Source: Haloarcula argentinensis DSM 12282 (GTDB lineage: Archaea; Halobacteriota; Halobacteria; Halobacteriales; Haloarculaceae). Taken from it: a stretch of DNA of 64,000 nucleotides. Below, in pieces: positions 23,174-32,794 of this stretch (its first letter is position 1; each line of letters opens with the position of its first letter). Where the stretch lies: NCBI GenBank assembly GCA_000336895.1, contig AOLX01000026.1:125220-189219 (forward strand), written 5' to 3'. The position numbers and the translations under genes were made by a program. The notes under the pieces are model-generated. The model did not search any database. It was not told where the DNA came from and was given only the letters and a program-made list of their open reading frames with translations.

Positions 23174-25378
23174 ATGGCCAAGGATCTGGAACGCGACCTC
23201 GGACTGCTGTCAGTGGTAGCGATATCAATCGGCGCAATGGTCGGCAGCGGCATCTTCATTTTGCCGGCACTGGCGGTGAAAGACGCCGGGGCCGGCATCA
23301 TCGCCGCCTACCTGCTCGCGGGCGTGCTCGTGCTCCCTGCCGCACTCAGCAAGGCCGAGATGGCGACAGCAATGCCCGAGGCTGGCGGCACGTACGTCTA
23401 CATCGAGCGGTCGATGGGGCCGCTGCTGGGCACAGTTTCGGGACTCGGAACGTGGTTCTCCCTCTCGTTCAAGGGCGCGCTCGCGCTCGTCGGTGGCGTG
23501 CCGTACCTCGTCCTTCTGTTCGACCTGCCGATCCGTCCGGTCGCGATCACGCTTGCCGTCGTTCTCGTCCTCGTCAACATCCTCGGGGCGGAACAGACCG
23601 GCCGACTCCAGATTGGCATCGTCGCGGTGATGCTCGTGGCGATCGGCTGGTTTGTCGCCGGCGGCGGCCCGGCAGTCAATACCGCGACGTACGGCGGGAT
23701 GTGGGACTACGGTGTCGAAGGGATCTTCGCCGCGACCGGCCTCGTGTTCGTCTCCTTCGCTGGCGTGACAAAGATCGCCTCCATCGCCGAGGAGGTCGAA
23801 GATCCGGACCGTGTCATCCCGCTGGGGATGCTCGGGTCGCTCGCCTTCACCACGCTGCTGTACGTGCTCGTTGTTGCCGTCGTCGTCGGCGTCATCCCGC
23901 TCGATCAGCTCGCCGGGAGCACGACCCCGATTGCGGACGCGGCAGAGGCGACGCTTGGCACCGCCGGTGTCGCAGCCGTCGTCCTTGCGGCGATTCTGGC
24001 GCTGGTCAGTACGGCCAACGCCGGTATCCTTTCCTCGTCGCGCTACCCGTTCGCCATGAGCCGCGACGGCCTCGCGCCCGGTCTGTTCAGTACGGTCAGC
24101 GACCGATTTGGCACGCCGGTGACCGCTATCACGCTGACCGGCGGCGTGATGTTGCTGCTCATCCTCTTCGTTCCGATTCTGGAGATCGCGAAGCTCGCGA
24201 GCGCGTTCAAAATCCTCGTGTTCGCGCTCATCAACGTCGCGCTCATCGGCTTCCGCGAGAGCGACGCCCCCGACTACGACCCCTCCTTCGAGGTGCCGCT
24301 GTACCCGTGGACGCCGATATTCGGTACCCTGACCGGCTTCGCCCTGCTGACGCAGATGGGCCTGATTGCGATCGTCGGGGCCGTCGGCATCGTCGTCGGC
24401 AGCGTCATCTGGTATCTGGGCTACGTCCGACCGCGAGTCACCAGAGAGGGCGCGATCAAGGAATCCGTCCGCCGGAGCATCGGCGACCGCGCGCTCGACC
24501 GGACTGAGGAAACGCTCGATGAGACGGCGGAGACCTCCGTCCTCGTCGCGCTTCCCGAAGGTGCTTCGCGGCAGAGCGAAGCGACACTGCTTGAACTCGG
24601 GGCTGCGCTTTCACCCACCGGCAGCGGTCTCTCCGTCGTCCAGTTCGACGAAGTGCCCGACCAGCAGCCCCTCGATTACGCCTCCGGCGTGCAGTCTCCG
24701 GGCGACCTCGAATTCGAGTGTCGGACCGATACGCTGGCGGCTACACTCGATACCCCTGTCGAATACGGCGAACTCGTCAGCCACCACCCCGAGCGGGCTG
24801 TCGCCAATACTGTCAAAGAGCGGGATGTCGACGTGCTTCTGGTGGAACGTGGCGCGTCGTTCGAGGATTCGCTGTTGGGCGACAGTATCGACCGCATCCG
24901 CAAGCAGACCGACTGCGACACCATCGCCGTGGACGCACAACCGCTCGACGCGCTAGACACGATCACGCTGCTTACCACCCGCGGCCCGTACGATCCACTG
25001 AAAGTCCGGGTCGGTAACGCTGTCGCGACAGCGGCCGAGGCCAACCTCCAGTTCCGCTATCCGCTCGACGAGCGCCAGTCGGCCGAGGAACGCCAGCAAC
25101 TCGAAGCGTACCACGACGACCTGCTGGACCTCTGTGATGTCCCGACGGAGCGAAGATTTGTCGACCGAAGCGACCTTTCAGATGCGATAGACGAGGCTGA
25201 CAGTGACAGGACGCTGCTCGTACACGCGAACAATGGTGGGCTTTCAGCCCGCGCGTCAAACGACAGCGGAACCGCGGAGCCAGCAATCCAGGACAGCGAT
25301 CACGCGTCAATGGAAGTGGATACGAAACGCCATCCCGGCGGCGTCGTCGGTCGGCTGCTCGAACGGCTGGCGTTCTAG
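23174..25378 (+). CDS. APC-family permease with C-terminal Usp-like domains
   Basis: 734 residues. The first 430 or so form the twelve-helix amino acid/polyamine/cation permease domain; the opening VVAISIGAMVGSGIFILP is the substrate-gate motif and YVYIERSMGPLLG follows. Residues about 455-734 are soluble: two regions resembling UspA domains (ETSVLVALPEG ... VDVLLVERGASFEDS; ITLLTTRGPYDPLKVRVG). The final residues are a basic/hydrophobic helix (GGVVGRLLERLAF). It probably imports amino acids, with cytosolic Usp domains acting as sensors. Its stop is directly adjacent to the stop of the convergent GGGP synthase gene. Confidence 0.88.
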   Translation: MAKDLERDLGLLSVVAISIGAMVGSGIFILPALAVKDAGAGIIAAYLLAGVLVLPAALSKAEMATAMPEAGGTYVYIERSMGPLLGTVSGLGTWFSLSFKGALALVGGVPYLVLLFDLPIRPVAITLAVVLVLVNILGAEQTGRLQIGIVAVMLVAIGWFVAGGGPAVNTATYGGMWDYGVEGIFAATGLVFVSFAGVTKIASIAEEVEDPDRVIPLGMLGSLAFTTLLYVLVVAVVVGVIPLDQLAGSTTPIADAAEATLGTAGVAAVVLAAILALVSTANAGILSSSRYPFAMSRDGLAPGLFSTVSDRFGTPVTAITLTGGVMLLLILFVPILEIAKLASAFKILVFALINVALIGFRESDAPDYDPSFEVPLYPWTPIFGTLTGFALLTQMGLIAIVGAVGIVVGSVIWYLGYVRPRVTREGAIKESVRRSIGDRALDRTEETLDETAETSVLVALPEGASRQSEATLLELGAALSPTGSGLSVVQFDEVPDQQPLDYASGVQSPGDLEFECRTDTLAATLDTPVEYGELVSHHPERAVANTVKERDVDVLLVERGASFEDSLLGDSIDRIRKQTDCDTIAVDAQPLDALDTITLLTTRGPYDPLKVRVGNAVATAAEANLQFRYPLDERQSAEERQQLEAYHDDLLDLCDVPTERRFVDRSDLSDAIDEADSDRTLLVHANNGGLSARASNDSGTAEPAIQDSDHASMEVDTKRHPGGVVGRLLERLAF

Positions 25379-26092
25379 CTACCGGACTGTCGCCGTCGCG
25401 TCCTTCGCGCCTTTCACCGTCTCCCGCACCGCGTCGACGCCTTCGTCGTGGACGAGGTCGCCGACAACGATGGTATCGGCGTGCTGTGCCATCGTGCGGG
25501 CGGACTCGTAGTCGTGGATTCCGCCGCCATAGAACAGCGTCGCGTCGTCGAGAATATCTGCGGCGGCGGCGACGATGTCGGTGTCGCCGAGCATCCCCGA
25601 GTACTCCACGTAGACGATTTCCTGCCCGAGGAGGTGTTCGGCGGCTTCGGCGTAGGCGGCCACGTCGGCCGCGTCGAGGTCGCAGTTGGCCTGTGTGTAG
25701 GACGCCACCGACGCCTCCGGGTTCATGACGATGTAGGCTTCGGTGAAGGTCCGCGACCAGTCGATATCGTCGTCGATGCGTATCCACTCCTTGTGCGCAC
25801 CGGTGATCCAGGCCACGTCGCCGGCATTCATCACGACCGGAATGAGATACCCGTCGTGACGGTCGCTGTGGACGACTGACGCGGGGTTGGACGGCTCGAT
25901 ATACACGGGGATATCGTGTTTCCCGCAGGCATCGACGACCCGCTTCATCTTCTCCTCTGTCATTCCGGTGGTCCCGCCGACTTCGATGGCGTCGGTCCCT
26001 GTCGCCGCGACATCTTCGAACGTCTCTCCGTCGACCAGCGTCTTGTCGGGGTCTATCTTCACGATATGGTCCCAGTCCGCCCAGTCGCTCAT
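25379..26092 (-). CDS. Geranylgeranylglyceryl phosphate synthase (PcrB family)
   Basis: 237 residues. It joins geranylgeranyl diphosphate to sn-glycerol-1-phosphate, the first step of archaeal ether lipid synthesis, at the membrane surface. The (beta/alpha)8 barrel has the typical motifs HIVKIDPDKT, AIEVGGTTGMTEE, HDIPVYIEPSNP, YVEYSGMLGD and the phosphate-binding FYGGGIHDYESA. The start MSDWADWDH at 26092 matches haloarchaeal versions; in-frame codons upstream to 26143 are less conserved in character. It ends exactly at the end of the APC gene. Confidence 0.92.
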   Translation of the reverse strand: MSDWADWDHIVKIDPDKTLVDGETFEDVAATGTDAIEVGGTTGMTEEKMKRVVDACGKHDIPVYIEPSNPASVVHSDRHDGYLIPVVMNAGDVAWITGAHKEWIRIDDDIDWSRTFTEAYIVMNPEASVASYTQANCDLDAADVAAYAEAAEHLLGQEIVYVEYSGMLGDTDIVAAAADILDDATLFYGGGIHDYESARTMAQHADTIVVGDLVHDEGVDAVRETVKGAKDATATVR

Positions 26093-26246
26093 ACCTGCCA
26101 GACTTGCGCGTGGCCGTATAACCGCTTCGGATACACCCATCACAGTGGGTCACGCTGACAGCCCTGTACGGACAACCCGACCGGTGTCGGCTCCGGATAT
26201 ATACGTCTCCGAAGATTTATGACGGTTATGTTACAATCGTCAGACA

Positions 26247-26723
26247 ATGACCGCGGACAAGCGTCGGTACGTCGTCGCTGCTATCCGGGCCGCGCTCGTT
26301 CTCACGGGCGCTGTCGTGACGGTGGCAGTGCTGTACTCGTTTTCGACGATGTCGACAGCGTCACCGTCCGACAATGGCTTCGTCCGTGGGCTCTCGTATC
26401 TGTTCGGTAGCGTTTTCTTTATTCTGGCGCTGGGCGGTGCCGGACTCGGTCTCGCCTTACCATCGCTGTTGGGGGCTGAGGACGCGCTGGCGTTCGACCG
26501 CTGGCAACGCCGCTGTCTCCAGGGCGCTGGCGGCCTTTTCGTCGGTGGGTTCGTCATCGGACTGGTGGTAGGACTACTCACCGAGTTGCAGTTCGGTCTC
26601 TTTCTCTGGCTCGTCGCTATCGTCGTTGCCGTGCTCGTCGTCAGTTGCGTCTTGATCTGGCGACTGTTCGAGGTGTTCGTTACCGCACTGGTGCGCCTCA
26701 TCGCCGCGGAGACCGGCGAGTGA
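26247..26723 (+). CDS. Four-helix membrane protein
   Basis: 158 residues: hydrophobic segments at about 10-30, 50-72, 92-115 and 118-140, separated by short loops with a Ser/Asp-rich first outer loop. The C-terminus is amphipathic (FEVFVTALVRLIAAETGE). No recognised motif. Precedes the Rieske gene by 67 bases on the same strand. Confidence 0.6.
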   Translation: MTADKRRYVVAAIRAALVLTGAVVTVAVLYSFSTMSTASPSDNGFVRGLSYLFGSVFFILALGGAGLGLALPSLLGAEDALAFDRWQRRCLQGAGGLFVGGFVIGLVVGLLTELQFGLFLWLVAIVVAVLVVSCVLIWRLFEVFVTALVRLIAAETGE

Positions 26724-26790
26724 CGTTCGCGGTCGCTGTTCGATGCGCCACACGATAACGCTGATACCGAGGGCAGCCCAATACGCCGCC

Positions 26791-27192
26791 GTGCAGCGAC
26801 TTACGACAGTCGAGACAATACACGAGGACGGGTCGTGGCTGTTCACCGCCGAAGACCCATACGGCGATCTTGAGGAGGTCGTTCTCGTCCCCTGCGAGGA
26901 CGGCGTTGAAGCGTGGGTGAACCGGTGTACGCACGAGGCTCAACGGTTCGACACCGGGCGGGGCGTCCCGATGCGCGGCGGCCAGCTCATCTGCCCCCGA
27001 CACGGCTCGCTGTTCGACGCCTGTGACGGCGGCTGCGACAACGGCGACGCCGCTGGGACGACGCTCCCCGGCGTCGAAATTTCGGCGACCCACGGCGACG
27101 TGTTCCTCACGGACGACGACTATACGTTCGCCCACGAGGGCGGCATCGATGACGACGACGGTCCGAGTTCGACATCCCACCTCCAGTTGTGA
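26791..27192 (+). CDS. Rieske-type [2Fe-2S] ferredoxin-like protein
   Basis: 133 residues from GTG 26791 (VQRLTTVETIHEDGSW). The cluster motifs are CTH (in VNRCTHEAQRF) and CPRHGSLFDACDGGC, giving the two Cys and two His ligands, with extra Cys in the second loop. No membrane anchor, so it is a soluble electron-transfer protein like the small subunit of dioxygenase or nitrite reductase systems. An ATG at 26743 would add 16 residues with no family support. The stop overlaps the next GTG (GTGA). Confidence 0.85.
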   Translation: MQRLTTVETIHEDGSWLFTAEDPYGDLEEVVLVPCEDGVEAWVNRCTHEAQRFDTGRGVPMRGGQLICPRHGSLFDACDGGCDNGDAAGTTLPGVEISATHGDVFLTDDDYTFAHEGGIDDDDGPSSTSHLQL

Positions 27193-27380
27193 CCGACGGC
27201 AACAGCATTGACCGGGACCGACTGCGAGCGGGCGTCGTCGAATGTCCGCTCTGTGAGCGCCAGATTCCCGAGCCAGTAACGCATGCGGTCGTCTACGGTG
27301 CCGTCGACACAGTCACAGCCGACAACGCGGACGCCGTCGAGTGTCCGGTCTGTGACGGCGTGACGTTCGTCGCCGACTGA
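27189..27380 (+). CDS. Small double-CxxC zinc protein
   Basis: 63 residues with two knuckles, CPLC (about residue 19) and CPVC (about 52), likely one zinc ribbon. The start GTG overlaps the Rieske stop, so the two are coupled. It could assist metal-cluster handling, but that is only inferred from position. Confidence 0.65.
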   Translation: MTDGNSIDRDRLRAGVVECPLCERQIPEPVTHAVVYGAVDTVTADNADAVECPVCDGVTFVAD

Positions 27381-27392
27381 CCGGCGGCCCCC

Positions 27393-29876
27393 TCAGGCTT
27401 CGAGTTCGTCCTGCCAGTCCCGGACCTGCGTGGCGCTGACGCCCTGTACCTCGGTCGCGACGATGTCGGGGTCGGCCTCCCGGAGCGCCGTCAGCGAGTC
27501 GACGCCAGCGTCGCCGAGCTTTTCGGCGGTCGCCGAGCCGATGCCGCTCAGATCTTCCAGGTCCTCGACGGCGGTCCGGGCCTGGTACTCTTCGTAGTTG
27601 CAGATCGGACACCCCAGCTCCCACGGGTCGTCGCTGTCGGCATCGATGACCAGCTCCGGCAGGTCGTGCTCCTCGCAGAACGCCTCGGTCACCGAGATGT
27701 CGCCGTTGCGGGGCAGCGGCAGCGAGTAGTCACAGTCGGGGTAGCGCGTACAGCCGACAAGCCGGGAGCCCGAGCGGAGGTGTTTGATGGCGAGTTCCCC
27801 GTCGTGTTCGGAGCCGCATTCAGGACACGGCCCGATGACCTCGTCCTCGCTCTCGTCGGCCTTCTCGGCCTCACAGCGGGGACAGCCGTGGACGAACGTG
27901 TCCCGGCCGGCGAGCATCTTCACGTGGTGCATGTCGTGCTCCTCACAGTGCTCTTCGAGCACTTGCGGCTCGCCCGTCGAGGGCAGCGGGAGCGTATTGC
28001 GACACTCGGGGAAGCCGTCACAGCCGACGAAGTACGACCCCTGGCGCGAGCGCCGAACCAGCATGTCCTCGCCGCACTTGGGACAGGGGCCGAGGGTCTT
28101 GTCTGCCTTCAGGGACTCCTGGAGGTGTTCGCCGATTTCCTCGCGAGAGTCCCGCAGTTCCTCGAACACCCGCTTGAGCATTTCGCGGGACTCGTCGGCC
28201 ACGTCGTCGAGCGTCGCCTCGCCGTTAGCGATAGCGGTCATGTCAGCCTCTAGCTGGGCGGTCATCTCGTCGCTGACGACGTGGTCGGCGAACTCCTCGG
28301 CGGCTTCGACGACGGCCATCGCCAGCGTCGTCGGGCGGGGCGGGTCCCCCTCGATGTAGCCGCGGTCGTACAGTTTCTCGATGGAGTTGTGTCGGGTCGA
28401 CTTCGTCCCCAGCCCTTTGTCTTCCATCGTTTGGATGAGCCGCGACTGGCCGTAGCGGCGGGGTGGCTGGGTCTGCTTGGCCTCCATCCGCACCTCTGAG
28501 ATAGCCAGTTCCTCGCCCTCCTCGACGTCGGGGACGTGGTTCTCGCTAGCGCTGGAGTAGGGGTACACCTCGTGGTAGCCCGGTTCGACCAGGCGCTTGC
28601 CGTTGGCCTTCAGCGAGCGGCCACCAGCATCGGCAACGACGCGGAGGTGTTCCCACGTGGCGGCCTCGGCGACCGTCGCGAAGAAGCGCCGGACGACCAG
28701 TTCGTAGATCTCCCACTCGTCGTCCGAGAGGTCGACCTTCGGCGGAATCTCGCCCGTCGGGTGGATGGGTGGGTGGTCGGTCGTCTCCTCGTCGCCCTCG
28801 GTGGCGGTGATATCGTCCTGCTCCAGCAGGGTCTCGGCGTCCTCGCCGAAGTGTCCGGCTCCGACGAACTCATCGAGCAGGGCGTCCTCTTCGAGGTCGT
28901 CCGGGTAGACCGTGTTGTCCGTTCGCGGGTAGGTGATGTAACCGGTGGTGTACAGCTCTTCGGCGATCGACATCGCCTGCTGGGCGGAGTAGCCCAGCGA
29001 ACTCGCGGCAGAGATGAAGGCAGTGGTGTTGAACGGCGTCGGCGGGCTGTCGGTGCGGGTCCGGCGGCGGACGCTCGTCACCGTCGCCGCATCGACGCCC
29101 GTCAAATCAGCGTAGGCATCGTCGGCGTCGTCCTCGACCCAGACCCGCTCGGCCTCTTTGCCGTCGTCGTCGTAGAAGTACTGGGCCTCGAAGCCCGAGC
29201 CGTTCTTCTGGAGATCGGCGAAGATTTCCCAGTAGTCCTCGGGGTCGAAGGCCTGAATCTCACGCTCGCGGTCGACGATGAGCTTCAGCGTCGGCGACTG
29301 AACCCGACCCACAGAGATGAAGTCGTCACCCAGTTGTCGGGCCGACAGCGAGAGGAAGCGAGTGAGTGCTGCGCCCCACACGAGGTCGATAATCTGGCGG
29401 GCTTCGCCCGCGGCCGCCAGGTCGAAGTCGATGTCGTCAGGGTTGGCGAAGGCGTCTCGGACCTCTCGCTCGGTGATCGAGGAGAAGCGGACCCGGTCGA
29501 CGGGCACGTCGGTCTCCTCGCGGATGAGTTCGTAGGCCTCCTTGCCGATGAGTTCCCCCTCGCGGTCGTAGTCTGTCGCGATGGTAGCCTCGTCGGCCTC
29601 GCGTGCCAGTTGCTTGAGCGTGGTGACGATGTTCTCCTGCGTCGGTTCCTTCGTCACGTCGGCGTCGATGAGTTCGACCGGCTCCACGTCGCGCCAGTCG
29701 TTGTACTCCTCGGGGAAGTCGACGCCGACAACGTGCCCGGAGAGGCCGACGACGCGAGTGTTCCCCCACCGATAGACGTTGACGCCGTTTTGCCTGCTCG
29801 CGGACGCGCTCCCCTCGGAGAGGATCTCCGCGATGCGGCGGGCGGCGTTGTCTTTCTCGGTGATAATCAGCCGCAT
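27393..29876 (-). CDS. topA: DNA topoisomerase I (type IA)
   Basis: 827 residues. The TOPRIM domain starts at once (RLIITEKDNAARRIAEIL, with acidic DYDREGELIG). The central domain holds the active-site Tyr in TGYITYPRTDNTVYP. The C-terminal quarter carries three C4 zinc fingers (CPKCGEDM, CPECGSEHDG and related) and ends in a helix-hairpin-helix-like segment (LSGIGSATAEKLGDAGVDSL). It relaxes negative supercoils through a 5'-phosphotyrosine intermediate. The start at 29876 is fixed by the TOPRIM start; further upstream codons are not conserved in character. Confidence 0.95.
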   Translation of the reverse strand: MRLIITEKDNAARRIAEILSEGSASASRQNGVNVYRWGNTRVVGLSGHVVGVDFPEEYNDWRDVEPVELIDADVTKEPTQENIVTTLKQLAREADEATIATDYDREGELIGKEAYELIREETDVPVDRVRFSSITEREVRDAFANPDDIDFDLAAAGEARQIIDLVWGAALTRFLSLSARQLGDDFISVGRVQSPTLKLIVDREREIQAFDPEDYWEIFADLQKNGSGFEAQYFYDDDGKEAERVWVEDDADDAYADLTGVDAATVTSVRRRTRTDSPPTPFNTTAFISAASSLGYSAQQAMSIAEELYTTGYITYPRTDNTVYPDDLEEDALLDEFVGAGHFGEDAETLLEQDDITATEGDEETTDHPPIHPTGEIPPKVDLSDDEWEIYELVVRRFFATVAEAATWEHLRVVADAGGRSLKANGKRLVEPGYHEVYPYSSASENHVPDVEEGEELAISEVRMEAKQTQPPRRYGQSRLIQTMEDKGLGTKSTRHNSIEKLYDRGYIEGDPPRPTTLAMAVVEAAEEFADHVVSDEMTAQLEADMTAIANGEATLDDVADESREMLKRVFEELRDSREEIGEHLQESLKADKTLGPCPKCGEDMLVRRSRQGSYFVGCDGFPECRNTLPLPSTGEPQVLEEHCEEHDMHHVKMLAGRDTFVHGCPRCEAEKADESEDEVIGPCPECGSEHDGELAIKHLRSGSRLVGCTRYPDCDYSLPLPRNGDISVTEAFCEEHDLPELVIDADSDDPWELGCPICNYEEYQARTAVEDLEDLSGIGSATAEKLGDAGVDSLTALREADPDIVATEVQGVSATQVRDWQDELEA

Positions 29877-30102
29877 CAGACACCACCTGTCTCTATCATT
29901 ACCCGTCGCTACGGAGTCAGTTATTCTAAAGACTTTCGGGAAAATCAGGCGACAGCTCGGGTGTGCGGGCGCTTGCGGGGCCGCTCGCGCTCGCGCGGAG
30001 GTAGCCTCCATTACCACTTCGGCAGCGGTCCCGCGCTCCCGCTGGACATGCCGGTACGTATCACTTCGATGCACTCTTGCCACTGCCACTCCGACTGCCA
30101 GT

Positions 30103-30648
30103 ATGGATCGCCGGACGACCAAACTCCTCCGCGGAACCGCCGCCACACTCGTCTTCGCGACGGCGGCGTTTCACCTCTGGTGGGGGCTCCCGCGAAGCAT
30201 CATCTACGCGCAGGCGATCGAGGGGCTCTTCGGACGGGGGCTCCCGCCGGACCCCCGACCGTTCCTGTTTGTCGCCTTCGCCGCGGTGTTACTCGCCGGC
30301 CCGTATCTCATCACCCGGGGAGTCATCGGCCTGCGGAACGCCTATATTGCCGGGACGCTCCTCATGATCGCGTCCATCGCCGGCTGGGTGTTCTGGCACG
30401 CTACCGGGCACGGCGCCTTCCTCGTCGAGGGGTTCTCCGCACCGTCGTCCGGTAGCGGCGGACACCACGGCGGGAGTACCGCGATGCTGATACTAGACCA
30501 TTTCAACACTGAACCGACCGAATCAGCTATCAAGACCCTCGAAGCACTCGCCGCTGCGATCTTCGTCACGCTGCTGTGGAAGGACCCCGCGATCATCCCG
30601 GGCGAGCGGCGCGAGAGCGTCGAATCGAGCACGTCGAGCGAATCGTAG
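30103..30648 (+). CDS. Conserved haloarchaeal membrane protein
   Basis: 181 residues from ATG 30103 (MDRRTTKLLRGTAATLVF). Four to five hydrophobic helices (AATLVFATAAFHLWWG, FLFVAFAAVLLAGPYLI, YIAGTLLMIASIAGWVFWH, LEALAAAIFVTLLW). The loop SSGSGGHHGGSTAM is His/Gly-rich and could bind metal. The tail is acidic. Function unknown. Divergent from topA; the 226 bases between hold the topA promoter (minus-strand TTTAGAATAA near 29925) and a GC-rich hairpin near 29990, but no gene. Confidence 0.6.
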   Translation: MDRRTTKLLRGTAATLVFATAAFHLWWGLPRSIIYAQAIEGLFGRGLPPDPRPFLFVAFAAVLLAGPYLITRGVIGLRNAYIAGTLLMIASIAGWVFWHATGHGAFLVEGFSAPSSGSGGHHGGSTAMLILDHFNTEPTESAIKTLEALAAAIFVTLLWKDPAIIPGERRESVESSTSSES

Positions 30649-30779
30649 TACGCGGCGCAGCGTAGCGGATACTGGGACGGGCTCTCAAGCGAAACGCACC
30701 TGTACGATTCAGGACCGACTCGGCAAGGAAACGGCGGTATCGTGGCATTTATCATCAATAGTATGTCTTTTGTTACAGG

Positions 30780-31115
30780 ATGGAAACCTCTATCCCGGAC
30801 GTGATATGGGACCCAGGGATGGACCGGGTATTCGAGGCGTTGTTTACCCGCCGTCGCCGAATGATTCTGTTCATGCTGAAACAGGATAGTCCACGGCCGA
30901 TTGTCGACTTTCTGCCAAGAAGTGTCGGGGCGCAGAGTACTGAAACTGAACTCCGCCACGATGACTTACCCCGTCTGGCCAGTTTAGCGTACATCAACTG
31001 GAACCGGGCAGCCGACGAGGTATCACGGGGCCAGCGATTCGACGAAATAGAACCGATACTCGAACTGCTTGCGAACCACGCTGATGAACTGCCAGACAAC
31101 TGGCCACAGCAGTGA
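30780..31115 (+). CDS. Small winged-helix-like protein
   Basis: 111 residues: WDPGMDRVFEALFTRRRRMILFML gives the opening helices, the rest (ELRHDDLPRLASLAYINWNR, IEPILELLANHADEL) the second half of a winged-helix-like fold. It is similar in outline to the DUF7344-like protein at 15161-15568. Probably a transcription factor of unknown target. Confidence 0.55.
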   Translation: METSIPDVIWDPGMDRVFEALFTRRRRMILFMLKQDSPRPIVDFLPRSVGAQSTETELRHDDLPRLASLAYINWNRAADEVSRGQRFDEIEPILELLANHADELPDNWPQQ

Positions 31116-31168
31116 CTGCGACAATGCAGACTCACCACCGCACCGCTCAGGCCGAGTAGAACGCTGTC

Positions 31169-32686
31169 TTAACTCTCCAACTCCTCGCGAAGCAGCCCGT
31201 TCACGTCCCCGGGATCGGCGCTCCCGCCGGTCTTTTGCATGACCTGCCCGACAAGGAAGTTGATTGCACCGTCCTCGCCGTTGTGGTAATCCTCGACGGC
31301 GTCGGGGTTCTCATCGATAGCGTCCACGACAGCCTGCTGGACCTCGTCGCCGGAGGTCTTGCCCAGCCCTTCGCGGTCGACGACGGTGTCGGGGTCGTCG
31401 CCCGTATCAAGCATCTCCCGGAGCACGGTCTCATGGGCGTTTTTGGCCGTTATCTCGTCCTCGGCGACGAGTTCCACGAGCCGGGTCACCTCGTCGAAGC
31501 GGTCGTCGATGTCAGTGATGGCCATGTCCCGGTAGTTCAGTTCGCCCAGCAGGTTGTCCGCGACCCACGTCGCAGCTAGGTTGGCATCGAAGCGCTCGGC
31601 CACGTCCTCGAAGAAGTCCGCGACCTGTTTCGTGCTCGTGAGTTTCGATGCGGCTTCCTCGCTAAGACCGTACTCCGTGACGAACCGCTCGCGGCGGGCG
31701 TCGGGGAGTTCCGGAATCGGCACTTCGTCCTTCCAGTGACTGACTCGCAGCGGCGGCAGGTCGGCCTCCCGGAAGTAGCGGTAGTCCTTCTCCTCTTCTT
31801 TCGAGCGCATCGACACCGTGTTGCCGTGCGTCTCGTTGAAGTGGCGAGTCTCCTGCTCGACGGCACGTCCCGACTGGATGAGCTTTCGCTGGCGGGAGGC
31901 CTCGAACGAGAGCGCCTGTTCCGCGCCCTTGTGACTGGAGATGTTCTTGACCTCGGTGCGGTTGGCATCTTCAAGGACGGACTCGTCGATGTCGCCGGCG
32001 TCGTCCACCTCGCCCGCGTCGACCATCGAGAGGTTCGCGTCGATGCGGAGGCTGCCGTCCCGCGTCGCGTCGAACACGCCCAGGTATTCGAGGACCTCTT
32101 CGAGCTTTTCGAGGAACGACCGGACCTCGCCCGGCGCGCGGAAGTCCGGTTCCGTGACGATCTCCATGAGCGGCGTCCCGGCGCGGTTGTAGTCGATGAG
32201 CGTGTAGTCCGCGCGCTCGATAGAGCAGGTGCGGGACTCCAGCGGGCCCGAGCCCTCGCGGACGTGTTTGATAGAGCCGGGGTCCTCTTCGAGGTGCGCC
32301 CGGCGGATGTCGACGCTGCGACGCTCACCCTCGACGGAAAATTCGAGTTTCCCGTCCTGACAGATCGGCGAGTCGTACTGCGTTATCTGGAAGTTCTTCG
32401 GGAGGTCGGGGTAGTAGTAGTTCTTCCGGTGGAAGGTCGTCTCCTCCGGGATGTCGGCATCGATAGCCTTGCCGACCTTCACGGCGGCCTCGACCGCACC
32501 CTCGTTGACCACCGGAAGCGCACCGGGAAGGCCCAGACACACCGGGCAGGTGTGGGTGTTGGGTTCGGCATCGGCCACGTCGGTCGAACAGCCACAGAAT
32601 ATCTTCGTCTCCGTCTCAAGCTGGACGTGGACCTCCAGCCCGATGACGGCCGCGAGTTCGCGGGCTTCGGACGCTTGCGCAGTCAT
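31169..32686 (-). CDS. gatB: Aspartyl/glutamyl-tRNA amidotransferase subunit B
   Basis: 505 residues. GatB binds the mischarged tRNA, phosphorylates the Asp/Glu moiety and receives ammonia from GatA. The N-terminal block VIGLEVHVQLETETKIFCGCST and CPVCLGLPGALPVVNEGAVE are diagnostic; the Zn-site Cys residues are here. Also present are KNYYYPDLPKNFQITQYD and, at the C-terminus, the YqeY-like tail domain (GAINFLVGQVMQKTGGSADP). In haloarchaea GatCAB converts Asp-tRNA(Asn) to Asn-tRNA(Asn), supporting a non-discriminating AspS (18230-19534). gatA and gatC are not in the window. Confidence 0.95.
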   Translation of the reverse strand: MTAQASEARELAAVIGLEVHVQLETETKIFCGCSTDVADAEPNTHTCPVCLGLPGALPVVNEGAVEAAVKVGKAIDADIPEETTFHRKNYYYPDLPKNFQITQYDSPICQDGKLEFSVEGERRSVDIRRAHLEEDPGSIKHVREGSGPLESRTCSIERADYTLIDYNRAGTPLMEIVTEPDFRAPGEVRSFLEKLEEVLEYLGVFDATRDGSLRIDANLSMVDAGEVDDAGDIDESVLEDANRTEVKNISSHKGAEQALSFEASRQRKLIQSGRAVEQETRHFNETHGNTVSMRSKEEEKDYRYFREADLPPLRVSHWKDEVPIPELPDARRERFVTEYGLSEEAASKLTSTKQVADFFEDVAERFDANLAATWVADNLLGELNYRDMAITDIDDRFDEVTRLVELVAEDEITAKNAHETVLREMLDTGDDPDTVVDREGLGKTSGDEVQQAVVDAIDENPDAVEDYHNGEDGAINFLVGQVMQKTGGSADPGDVNGLLREELES

Positions 32687-32794
32687 TGTCCGGGGTTCGG
32701 TGGCGCGTGGCTAAAGGCTAACGACCCCATCCGCAACGACTCGCTCTGTATTCACCCGCGATAACGGCCCGCCACTTTCAAGACGGAGAACCAA

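Noticed and set aside
28536..30455. Long plus-strand open frame of 639 codons opposite topA
   Set aside because: It is the antisense shadow of the GC-rich topA gene; no domain appears and codon periodicity belongs to the minus strand.
31736..32764. 342-codon plus-strand frame opposite gatB
   Set aside because: Antisense of gatB; sequence is Arg/Val/Leu-rich with no motif.
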